From Streptomyces acidiscabies (GTDB lineage: Bacteria > Actinomycetota > Actinomycetes > Streptomycetales > Streptomycetaceae): 64,000 nt of DNA. The DNA is taken from NCBI RefSeq assembly GCF_020010905.1, contig NZ_JAGJBY010000001.1, forward strand, positions 2,810,001-2,874,000, in the 5' to 3' direction. Position numbers and translations under genes: made by a program. The notes beneath the pieces were generated by a model. That model had not been told where the DNA came from, ran no database searches, and was given only the letters and a program-made list of their open reading frames with translations. Positions 54,257 to 64,000 of this stretch are shown here, in pieces; the stretch's first letter is position 1; each line of letters opens with the position of its first letter.

Positions 54257-55057
54257 GTGGCCGGAGGACCCTCCACCGTCGAGCGCGGTACGGAACGTCG
54301 GCAGGGACCCCCCGGCCCGCCCCTCGTCCGCCGCCTGGGCCCGCGCAGGCTCCGCGTGATCGTCATCGCCGCCGTCGCCGCCGTCCTCCTCGGGGCGGGC
54401 GGCGTCTGGGTGTTGTACGGCTCCCCGTGGCTGCGCGTCGAGGACGTCTCGGTGTCGGGTACGGACGTCCTGACGCCGCAGCAGGTCCAGGACGCGGCTC
54501 AAGTCCCGCTGGACACACCGCTGGTGTCGATCGACACCGACGAGATCGCGGCACGCCTGGAGCGGGCGCTGCCGCGCATCGGCGAGGTGGACGTGGCCCG
54601 TTCGTGGCCGCACGGCGTCACGGTCGAGGTGACCGAGCGGACCCCGGTCCTGCTGATCCGGCACGGCTCCGGCTACACCGAGGTCGACGACGAGGGCGTG
54701 CGGTTCGCGACGGTCCCTCAACCGCCGAAGGGGGCGCCCCTGTTGGAGCTCTCCCTCGCGAACTCCGGTTCGACCGCCGCGAGTCTGCGCCGTTTCGGCG
54801 AGGACCGCCTCGTCCGCGAGGCGGTCCGCACGGCCGGCAGCCTTCCGGCCGGAGTGCTGAAAACCACAAAAACCGTCAAAGTTCGTTCGTACGACGATAT
54901 TTCACTCGACCTGACGGATGGTCGCACCGTCGACTGGGGGAGCGCCGAGAAGGGCGCGGCGAAGGCCCGTACGCTCAGTGCTCTCATGAAAGCCGCGCCG
55001 GACGCCCGGCACTTCGACGTGAGCGTCCCCACCGCCCCTGCGTCATCGGGGAGTTGA
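54257..55057 (+). CDS. ftsQ: Cell division protein FtsQ (DivIB)
   Basis: 266 aa. Cytoplasmic Pro/Arg-rich N-terminus, one membrane helix (VIVIAAVAAVLLGAGGVWVL), then the POTRA domain (SVSGTDVLTPQQVQDAAQVP) and the FtsQ beta domain (ERTPVLLIRHGSG, LTDGRTVDWG). It scaffolds FtsL and DivIC. GTG 54257; followed by a 279-bp region before ftsZ that contains ftsZ promoters. Confidence 0.94.
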   Translation: MAGGPSTVERGTERRQGPPGPPLVRRLGPRRLRVIVIAAVAAVLLGAGGVWVLYGSPWLRVEDVSVSGTDVLTPQQVQDAAQVPLDTPLVSIDTDEIAARLERALPRIGEVDVARSWPHGVTVEVTERTPVLLIRHGSGYTEVDDEGVRFATVPQPPKGAPLLELSLANSGSTAASLRRFGEDRLVREAVRTAGSLPAGVLKTTKTVKVRSYDDISLDLTDGRTVDWGSAEKGAAKARTLSALMKAAPDARHFDVSVPTAPASSGS

Positions 55058-55336
55058 CGCACATATGCGCAGGCCAGCACCCTGGTTGGGCAGCGACATG
55101 GCTGATCACATAGGGTGAAAAGAAAAACGGGAGGTTCGGCGTGTTCGTTGAACGGGCGCCACTTGTCGACTTAGTGTCCTGTTCGGAAGACTCCAAGGAA
55201 CAGACACACTGGTAACCCTAAACTTCAGCGTTAGGGTTCGGGTCGGCGCTACGGACCGTCCCATTCGGCATCCGTCGGCGGGGTTCGGACAACCGGGCAA
55301 CGACGACAACGTAATTCGAGGCGAGAGGCCTTCGAC
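55058..55336 (+). promoter_or_regulatory. ftsZ promoter region
   Basis: 279 bp, where Streptomyces ftsZ is known to have several promoters, one developmental. Visible signals: the WhiA-type GACAC at 55203-55207, a perfect inverted repeat AACCCTAA (55214-55221) and TTAGGGTT (55231-55238), and a locally A-rich stretch near 55118. Exact start sites cannot be set from sequence. Confidence 0.6.
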
Positions 55337-56530
55337 GTGGCAGCACCGCAGAACTACCTCGCAGTCATCAAGGTCATCGGTGTCGGCGGCGGTGGTGTCA
55401 ATGCCATCAACCGGATGATCGAAGTCGGTCTCAAGGGCGTCGAGTTCATCGCGATCAACACCGACGCGCAGGCGCTGTTGATGAGCGACGCCGACGTCAA
55501 ACTGGACGTCGGCCGCGAACTCACCCGAGGACTGGGCGCAGGCGCCAACCCGGCCGTCGGCCGCAAGGCCGCCGAGGACCACCGCGAGGAGATCGAGGAG
55601 GTCCTCAAGGGGGCCGACATGGTCTTCGTGACGGCCGGCGAGGGCGGCGGCACCGGCACCGGTGGCGCACCCGTCGTCGCCAACATCGCGCGCAACCTGG
55701 GCGCCCTCACCATCGGCGTGGTCACCCGCCCGTTCACCTTCGAGGGCCGCCGGCGCGCCAACCAGGCCGAGGACGGCATCGCGGAGCTGCGCGAAGAGGT
55801 CGACACCCTCATCGTCATCCCCAACGACCGGCTGCTGTCCATCTCGGACCGCCAGGTCTCCGTCCTCGACGCCTTCAAGTCGGCCGACCAGGTCCTGCTC
55901 TCCGGCGTCCAGGGCATCACCGACCTCATCACCACCCCGGGCCTGATCAACCTCGACTTCGCCGACGTCAAGTCCGTGATGTCCGAGGCCGGTTCGGCGC
56001 TCATGGGCATCGGCTCGGCCCGCGGCGACGACCGCGCGGTGGCCGCCGCCGAGATGGCCATCTCCTCGCCGCTCCTCGAAGCCTCCATCGACGGCGCCCG
56101 CGGTGTCCTGCTCTCCATCTCCGGCGGCTCCGACCTCGGCCTGTTCGAGATCAACGAGGCCGCCCAGCTGGTCTCCGAGGCCGCCCACCCCGAGGCGAAC
56201 ATCATCTTCGGCGCCGTCATCGACGACGCCCTCGGCGACGAGGTCCGCGTCACCGTCATCGCGGCCGGCTTCGACGGCGGCCAGCCCCCGGCCCGCCGCG
56301 ACAACGTGATCGGCTCGGCCTCCACCCGCCGCGAGGAGCCCGCGCCGGCCAGTCGGCCCGAGTCCCGCCCGTCCTTCGGCTCGCTCGGCAGCGTGACGCC
56401 GAAGGAGGCCCCGGAGCCCGCTCCGGAGCCGGTCGCCGACCTGCCCCCGCTGAGCCCGCCGGTCCCGCCGTCGCGGACCTACTCGGACAGCGCCGCCGAG
56501 GAACTGGACGTACCGGACTTCCTGAAGTGA
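55337..56530 (+). CDS. ftsZ: Cell division GTPase FtsZ
   Basis: 397 aa tubulin homologue. [13 protein letters not shown] near the N-terminus, the tubulin signature [15 protein letters not shown] (residues ~100-114), the synergy-loop region [11 protein letters not shown], and the C-terminal peptide [10 protein letters not shown], preceded by a Pro-rich linker. It polymerises into the Z-ring or ladders. In Streptomyces required for septation, not viability. GTG 55337 after GGCGAGAGG. Confidence 0.98.
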   Translation: MAAPQNYLAVIKVIGVGGGGVNAINRMIEVGLKGVEFIAINTDAQALLMSDADVKLDVGRELTRGLGAGANPAVGRKAAEDHREEIEEVLKGADMVFVTAGEGGGTGTGGAPVVANIARNLGALTIGVVTRPFTFEGRRRANQAEDGIAELREEVDTLIVIPNDRLLSISDRQVSVLDAFKSADQVLLSGVQGITDLITTPGLINLDFADVKSVMSEAGSALMGIGSARGDDRAVAAAEMAISSPLLEASIDGARGVLLSISGGSDLGLFEINEAAQLVSEAAHPEANIIFGAVIDDALGDEVRVTVIAAGFDGGQPPARRDNVIGSASTRREEPAPASRPESRPSFGSLGSVTPKEAPEPAPEPVADLPPLSPPVPPSRTYSDSAAEELDVPDFLK

Positions 56531-57255
56531 TAGGACAGCGCGAGAGCGTGCGCGGCGCGCACTTTGCCTTCACCGACCGGTGGGGCGGGGTGAGCGCCGC
56601 TCCGTATGAGGAGCTCAACCTCGGCGGCGCGGTCGGCGACGACCCCGCCGCCGTGCGGACCAACCGCGAACTGGCCGCCAAGTCGCTCGGGTTGGACCCG
56701 GCCGAGGTGGTCTGGATGAACCAGGTCCATGGCGCTGGTGTCGCGGTGGTGATGGAAGCCTGGGGCGACAAGCCGGTACCGGAAGTGGACGCTCTCGTGA
56801 CCACCCGGCGTGGACTCGCCCTTGCCGTTCTCACCGCCGACTGCGTGCCTGTTCTGCTCGCCGACCCGGTCGCCGGTGTCGTTGCAGCGGCCCATGCAGG
56901 TCGGCCCGGGATGATCGCAGGAGTCGTCCTCGCCGCCGTACGCGCGATGACGGAACTCGGCGCCGAGCCGGACCGGATCGTCGCCCGCACCGGACCCGCC
57001 GTCTGCGGCCGGTGTTATGAGGTGCCGTCGGACATGCGCGCCGACGTCGCCGCGCTCGAACCGGCGGCGTACGCCGAGACGAGCTGGGGCACTCCCGCCG
57101 TCGACGTCGCCGCCGGGGTGCACGCGCAGCTGGAGCGGCTCGGGGTGCGCGACCGGGCGCAGTCGCCGGTGTGCACGCTGGAGTCGCACGACCACTTCTC
57201 GTACCGTCGCGACGGCGCCACAGGGCGACTCGCGGGATATGTCTGGCTGGGCTGA
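56527..57255 (+). CDS. pgeF: Peptidoglycan editing factor / laccase-domain protein
   Basis: 242 aa (ylmD). Metal-binding residues typical of the family occur in NQVHGAGV (His), [10 protein letters not shown] (Cys) and AAHAGRPG (His). E. coli PgeF removes wrongly incorporated L-Ser from UDP-MurNAc; older names are polyphenol oxidase. Placed between ftsZ and yggS as usual. Start overlaps the ftsZ stop by 4 bp. Confidence 0.9.
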   Translation: MIGQRESVRGAHFAFTDRWGGVSAAPYEELNLGGAVGDDPAAVRTNRELAAKSLGLDPAEVVWMNQVHGAGVAVVMEAWGDKPVPEVDALVTTRRGLALAVLTADCVPVLLADPVAGVVAAAHAGRPGMIAGVVLAAVRAMTELGAEPDRIVARTGPAVCGRCYEVPSDMRADVAALEPAAYAETSWGTPAVDVAAGVHAQLERLGVRDRAQSPVCTLESHDHFSYRRDGATGRLAGYVWLG

Positions 57256-57261
57256 TGGGGC

Positions 57262-57981
57262 ATGACGGACCGTAAGGACGAACTCGCCGGGAATCTGGCG
57301 AAGGTTGAGGAGCGCATCGCGCGCGCGTGCGCGGATGCCGGGCGGGCCCGGTCGGAGGTGACGCTGATCGTCGTCACCAAGACCTACCCGGCGAGCGATG
57401 TGCGGATGCTGTCGGAACTCGGTGTGCGCCATGTCGCCGAGAACAAGGACCAGGACGCGGCGCCCAAGGCCGCCGAGTGCGCCGACCTCCCGCTGACCTG
57501 GCACTTCGTCGGGCAGTTGCAGACCAACAAGGCACGTTCCGTGGTGGGTTACGCGGATTTCGTACAGTCTGTCGACCGGGACCGGCTCATCGTCTCGCTG
57601 TCGAGTCAGGCCGAGAAGGCCGGGCGCGAGGTGGGGTGCCTGATCCAGGTCGCGCTGGACGCGGGGGTGAGCGGCCGGGGCGAGCGCGGGGGCGTGGGGC
57701 CGGGCGGGATCGGGGAGTTGGCCGCACTCGTCGCGGCCTCGCCGGGGGTGCGGCTGGACGGGCTGATGACCGTCGCTCCGCTGACCGGTGAGTACGCCGG
57801 GCGTGAACGGGCAGCGTTTCAGCGGTTGATGGATTTGTCGACCGACCTGCGCCGAAGTCATCCGGCTGCCACCATGGTGTCAGCGGGGATGAGTGCGGAC
57901 CTTGAGCAGGCCGTGGCGGCCGGGGCGACACATGTGCGCGTCGGCAGTGCGGTACTCGGAGTCCGTCCTCGGCTCGGGTAA
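57262..57981 (+). CDS. yggS: PLP homeostasis protein (YggS/YlmE family)
   Basis: 239 aa alanine-racemase-like barrel. PLP lysine in LIVVTKTYPAS; HVAENKDQDAAPKA, WHFVGQLQTNKA, and STAGMSADLE-like sequence VSAGMSADLEQAV follow, RVGSAVLG ends. The second barrel strand reads AENKDQDA where most have GENRVQE. Binds PLP without known catalysis. ATG 57262, 6 bp after pgeF. Confidence 0.93.
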   Translation: MTDRKDELAGNLAKVEERIARACADAGRARSEVTLIVVTKTYPASDVRMLSELGVRHVAENKDQDAAPKAAECADLPLTWHFVGQLQTNKARSVVGYADFVQSVDRDRLIVSLSSQAEKAGREVGCLIQVALDAGVSGRGERGGVGPGGIGELAALVAASPGVRLDGLMTVAPLTGEYAGRERAAFQRLMDLSTDLRRSHPAATMVSAGMSADLEQAVAAGATHVRVGSAVLGVRPRLG

Positions 57982-58110
57982 CGTCGCCAGGAAGTCGGAC
58001 CACAGTAGAAAATATGGTCATTACCCGCCAGGAGGCGGACACAAGGGCCACGTGGATCGCGGGACTTGGCAGTCGTCAACCGATCCACCACAGAGCGGAG
58101 GACTCAGAGC

Positions 58111-58749
58111 ATGGCCGGCGCGATGCGCAAGATGGCGGTCTACCTCGGCCTCGTGGAGGACGATGGGTACGACGGCCGGGGCTTCGACCCCGATGACGAC
58201 TTCGAACCCGAGCTGGACGAACCCGAGCGCGACCACCGGCGGCACGAACCGTCGCACCAGTCGCACAACGCACATCAGTCCCAAAGGGACGAAGAGGTGC
58301 GAATCGTCCAACCCCCCGCCCCTCGTGAGCCGGTGGTCCGCGCGGCGGCGGTGACCGCGGAATCCGGACGTCCCGCGCGCATCGCGCCCGTGGCGTCCAT
58401 CACACAAGAACGTCAGTCCCTGGAGAAGAACGCGCCGGTGATCATGCCCAAGGTCGTGTCCGAACGAGAGCCTTACCGGATCACCACGCTTCACCCGCGG
58501 ACCTACAACGAGGCCCGTACCATCGGGGAACACTTCCGTGAGGGCACCCCGGTGATCATGAACCTCACCGAGATGGACGACACGGATGCGAAGCGACTTG
58601 TCGACTTTGCCGCCGGTCTGGTGTTCGGTCTCCATGGCAGCATCGAGCGGGTGACACAGAAAGTGTTCCTGTTGTCTCCTGCTAACGTCGATGTCACGGC
58701 GGAGGACAAGGCCCGTATCGCAGAGGGCGGGTTCTTCAACCAGAGCTGA
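58111..58749 (+). CDS. sepF: Cell division protein SepF
   Basis: 212 aa. The N-terminal amphipathic helix [14 protein letters not shown] binds membrane; an acidic, His-rich linker (with [10 protein letters not shown]) follows, and the C-terminal SepF domain has [20 protein letters not shown] and [20 protein letters not shown]. It anchors FtsZ. ATG 58111 follows GGAGG with good spacing and gives the conserved start. 129 bp after yggS, which may hold its own promoter. Confidence 0.96.
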   Translation: MAGAMRKMAVYLGLVEDDGYDGRGFDPDDDFEPELDEPERDHRRHEPSHQSHNAHQSQRDEEVRIVQPPAPREPVVRAAAVTAESGRPARIAPVASITQERQSLEKNAPVIMPKVVSEREPYRITTLHPRTYNEARTIGEHFREGTPVIMNLTEMDDTDAKRLVDFAAGLVFGLHGSIERVTQKVFLLSPANVDVTAEDKARIAEGGFFNQS

Positions 58750-58820
58750 GACGCACCACCGGATTTACCCGGCAAGACAAGACAGAGCACGCGTAAGCAG
58801 GGGAGAGGGAAGCACCGAAC

Positions 58821-59105
58821 ATGGGCGTGGTCCTGAACATCATCTACATCGCGCTGATGGTCTTCCTCATCGTGCTCATCTTCCGGTTGGTCATGGACTA
58901 CGTCTTCCAGTTCGCCCGCTCGTGGCAACCCGGCAAGGCGATGGTGGTCGTTCTGGAGGCCACCTACACTGTCACCGATCCACCGCTCAAGCTTCTTCGG
59001 CGGTTCATCCCGCCGTTGCGTCTCGGGGGCGTGGCGCTCGACCTGTCCTTCTTCGTACTGATGATCATCGTCTACGTCCTGATCTCGATCGTGATCCGGC
59101 TGTGA
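58821..59105 (+). CDS. ylmG: YggT-family membrane protein (YlmG)
   Basis: 94 aa. Two membrane helices (IIYIALMVFLIVLIFRLVMD and LSFFVLMIIVYVLISIVI) flank the conserved loop YTVTDPPLKLLRRFIPP. The family supports division or membrane protein distribution; exact function is unknown. GGGGAGAGGG precedes ATG. Confidence 0.92.
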   Translation: MGVVLNIIYIALMVFLIVLIFRLVMDYVFQFARSWQPGKAMVVVLEATYTVTDPPLKLLRRFIPPLRLGGVALDLSFFVLMIIVYVLISIVIRL

Positions 59106-59157
59106 ACGATGTGACCTACCGTCTTGCCGATGCCGAAGACAACGTTGAGGTGAAGAG

Positions 59158-60510
59158 ATGCCGTTGACCCCCGAGGACGTGCGGAACAAGCAGTTCACGA
59201 CCGTCCGCCTCCGAGAAGGCTATGACGAGGACGAGGTCGATGCCTTCCTCGACGAGGTCGAAGCCGAACTGACCCGCCTGCTGCGCGAGAACGAGGATCT
59301 GCGCGCCAAACTGGCCGCGGCCACCCGCGCCGCCGCGCAGAACCAGCAGCGCAAGGCCCCGGAGCCGCAGGACCAGCAGCAGGGCATGCCCCAGCAGCAG
59401 GGAATGCCGCCCCAGCAGGGCATGCAGCAGCAGGGGATGCCCCAGCAGCAGGGCATGCAGCAACAGGGGATGCAGCAGCAAGGCATGCAGCAGCAGGGGA
59501 TGCCGCAGGGCATGCAGCCCGGGATGCCCCAGCAGGGCATGCCCCCGCAGGGGATGCCGCAGCAGGGCATGCGAGGACCGGGCGCCCCGGTGCCCGCAGG
59601 GATATCGGGCCCGCCGCAGCAGCAGATGGGCGGCCCCATGGGCGGCCCGCCCCAGCTGCCGAGCGGTGCCCCGCAGCTTCCGGCCGGTCCCAGTGGCCAG
59701 GGTCCCCAGGGCCCGGGTCCGATGGGTCAGGGTCCGATGGGTCCCGGTCCGATGGGCCAGGGTCCGATGGGCGGCCAGCAGCCCATGCAGCAGCAGATGG
59801 GCGGCCCGATGGGCGGCCCGATGGGTGGCCCCATGGGCGGTCCGATGGGCGGTCCCGGTCAGGGTCCCGGCGGCGACAGCGCGGCCCGTGTCCTCTCGCT
59901 GGCCCAGCAGACCGCCGACCAGGCGATCGCCGAGGCCCGTTCCGAGGCCAACAAGATCGTCGGCGAGGCCCGTTCGCGCGCCGAGGGCCTGGAGCGCGAC
60001 GCCCGCGCCAAGGCCGACGCCCTGGAGCGGGACGCGCAGGAGAAGCACCGCGTCGCCATGGGCTCCCTGGAGTCCGCCCGCGCCACGCTGGAGCGCAAGG
60101 TCGAGGACCTGCGCGGCTTCGAGCGCGAGTACCGCACCCGCCTGAAGTCCTACCTGGAGTCGCAGCTGCGTCAGCTGGAGACCCAGGCCGACGACTCCCT
60201 GGCCCCGCCGCGCACCCCCGCGACGGCCTCCCTGCCGCCGTCCCCGTCGCCCTCCATGGCCCCGGCCGGCTCCTACGGCGGCGCGGGTGGCTCCAGCGTG
60301 GCCGGCGGAATGCCCGGCGGCATGGGCAGTCCGATGGGCGGCCCCGGCATGGGCGCTCCCAGCCCTGCGGCCCCGTCCTACGGCGGCCAGCAGCAGATGT
60401 CCCCGGCGATGACTCAGCCGATGGCTCCGGTCCGTCCGCAGGGTCCCTCCCCGATGGGCCAGGCTCCCTCGCCGATGCGCGGCTTCCTCATCGACGAGGA
60501 CGACAACTGA
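59158..60510 (+). CDS. divIVA: Polar growth determinant DivIVA (Wag31)
   Basis: 450 aa. N-terminal lipid-binding and coiled-coil domain ([20 protein letters not shown] to ~60). Residues ~70-240 are a low-complexity linker: first repeats of QQGM/QQQGM, then GGPM, GQGPM and GPM. A second coiled coil (residues ~245-345) follows and a Pro/Gly/Met-rich C-terminal tail ends in FLIDEDDN. It marks hyphal tips and directs apical wall growth. S. coelicolor DivIVA is ~398 aa, so the linker here is long. A strong hairpin follows. Confidence 0.95.
   Translation: MPLTPEDVRNKQFTTVRLREGYDEDEVDAFLDEVEAELTRLLRENEDLRAKLAAATRAAAQNQQRKAPEPQDQQQGMPQQQGMPPQQGMQQQGMPQQQGMQQQGMQQQGMQQQGMPQGMQPGMPQQGMPPQGMPQQGMRGPGAPVPAGISGPPQQQMGGPMGGPPQLPSGAPQLPAGPSGQGPQGPGPMGQGPMGPGPMGQGPMGGQQPMQQQMGGPMGGPMGGPMGGPMGGPGQGPGGDSAARVLSLAQQTADQAIAEARSEANKIVGEARSRAEGLERDARAKADALERDAQEKHRVAMGSLESARATLERKVEDLRGFEREYRTRLKSYLESQLRQLETQADDSLAPPRTPATASLPPSPSPSMAPAGSYGGAGGSSVAGGMPGGMGSPMGGPGMGAPSPAAPSYGGQQQMSPAMTQPMAPVRPQGPSPMGQAPSPMRGFLIDEDDN
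59370..59850 (+). repeat. Coding repeats in the divIVA linker
   Basis: Two arrays: about a dozen QQGM-type units (near 59370-59575) and GGPM/QGPM units (near 59625-59850). Codons vary between CAG/CAA and GGC/GGG, so the repeat is protein-level with some DNA-level repetition. Likely length-variable between strains. Confidence 0.8.
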
Positions 60511-60564
60511 CGGCCTCCTAGAGGCCCCTACGGCACGTAGTACGCCGTAGGCACAGGCAGCGTT

Positions 60565-60602
60565 CAGGGCGCGGCCCCGGATTCGTCCGGGGCCGCGCCC
60601 TG
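60565..60602 (+). terminator. Terminator after divIVA
   Basis: Perfect 17-bp stem with a TTCG tetraloop (60582-60585), followed by TTTA. Ends the dcw cluster transcripts. Confidence 0.93.
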
Positions 60603-60639
60603 TTTACGCGAGTTGCGGCGGAGTTGGGCAGGACGACGA

Positions 60640-60675
60640 AGGCCCGGTTCCCCCGTAGCGGGGGGAACCGGGCCT
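60640..60675 (-). terminator. Terminator after ileS
   Basis: AGGCCCGGTTCCCCC (60640-60654) pairs with GGGGGAACCGGGCCT (60661-60675), 15 bp, 6-nt loop. It lies just beyond the ileS stop on the minus strand. Confidence 0.88.
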
Positions 60676-60688
60676 CGGTCGTACGGTG

Positions 60689-63826
<3,138 letters not shown>

Positions 63827-63831
63827 CTGCG

Positions 63832-64000
63832 AGCTTCCTCCAACGGACTTGCTGCCTTCCGTCGGAGGGACGAGAGCCGTTTCGCTCCCGCGGTACCACC
63901 CTCCTTGGCCCACCGGTCCTCCGGGGAGCCCCCTCATTGGGTTCGCGAAACCGGGTCTACTCGCCTGGCGGCTTTCTTCCGGCGGCTCCGGGGTGATCTT
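63832..64000 (-). ncRNA. T-box leader of ileS (5' end may lie beyond the window)
   Basis: On the minus strand the T-box sequence AAGGAGGGTGGTACCGCG is at 63890-63907, followed by a stem (GGGAGC and GGCTCTC) and the ribosome site GGAGGA 6-14 nt before ATG 63826. A hairpin fold upstream (63920-64000) should be stem I; an ATC triplet (63995-63997) near the window end may be the isoleucine specifier. Placing the Shine-Dalgarno within the antisequestrator region indicates translational control, as known for actinobacterial ileS. Confidence 0.9.

Noticed and set aside
63827..63937. N-terminal extension of ileS to 63937
   Set aside because: It runs through the T-box sequence; the conserved protein begins at ATG 63826 behind GGAGGA.

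Overview
The window is high-GC chromosomal DNA of a Streptomyces or a very close relative. The gene order from an acyl-CoA synthetase through glkA, macS-macR, trpEG and thiOSG to the complete division and cell-wall (dcw) cluster and ileS matches, from memory, the conserved block SCO2131 to SCO2076 of S. coelicolor, running backwards in locus number. Genus-typical genes include a sporulation-type DivIVA, SepF, YlmG, an LL-DAP-type cell-wall gene set, a MacRS-like two-component pair, a PkaF-like PASTA kinase and a fused TrpEG. I see no prophage, insertion sequence, CRISPR array, rRNA or tRNA.

Layout. 0-8 kb: the end of a cholesterol-oxidase-like GMC enzyme, a long-chain acyl-CoA ligase, a metallophosphoesterase, an SRPBCC protein, an ArsA-like ATPase, a DUF5304-like protein, ROK glucokinase and an EEP nuclease/phosphatase. 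8-17 kb: a membrane protein and alpha/beta hydrolase pair, PlsC acyltransferase, the MacRS-like sensor and regulator, a phosphofructokinase with pyrophosphate-type active-site residues, and the divergent aromatic pair trpEG (behind a Trp-Trp-Trp leader-peptide attenuator) and class II DAHP synthase. 17-22 kb: iron storage (bfd behind an iron box, and bfr), a sulfite-oxidase-like molybdoenzyme, a DUF4396 membrane protein behind a CsoR-like site, endonuclease IV and the PASTA kinase. 22-30 kb: thiamine genes (thiO-thiS-thiG under a TPP riboswitch; thiE separate), a ferredoxin-reductase-like flavoprotein, an Rv2175c-type DNA-binding protein, metF and a Gln/Tyr-rich membrane protein. 30-36 kb: a CrtI-like flavoprotein, a DUF4126 membrane protein, TetR, HEPN and methyltransferase genes, and a DUF3040 protein that is probably the division protein SepX. 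36-42 kb: the coupled moxR-DUF58-transglutaminase operon and a beta-carbonic anhydrase. 42-60.5 kb: rsmH-ftsL-ftsI-murE-murF-mraY-murD-ftsW-murG-ftsQ-ftsZ-pgeF-yggS-sepF-ylmG-divIVA, all on the + strand with many 4-bp stop/start overlaps. 60.6-64 kb: ileS on the minus strand behind a T-box leader.

How the genes work together. The dcw block makes lipid II (MurE, MurF, MraY, MurD, MurG) and the divisome and tip-growth machinery (FtsL, FtsI, FtsW, FtsQ, FtsZ, SepF, DivIVA). The rest is central and cofactor metabolism with several visible RNA or operator controls: a trp attenuator, a TPP riboswitch, a T-box, an iron box and a CsoR-like site.

I did not find a wholly new multi-gene system. The best unusual signals are: an IleRS whose HIGH signature reads GAHH (the swapped GXHH form linked to mupirocin hyper-resistance); a phosphofructokinase carrying Asp104/Lys125 as in pyrophosphate-dependent enzymes; a 17-bp minisatellite and a 57-bp tandem duplication between genes; a dense G-quadruplex candidate; a perfect 29-bp-stem bidirectional terminator; and expanded low-complexity tails or linkers in DivIVA, FtsL and a Gln/Tyr-rich membrane protein.
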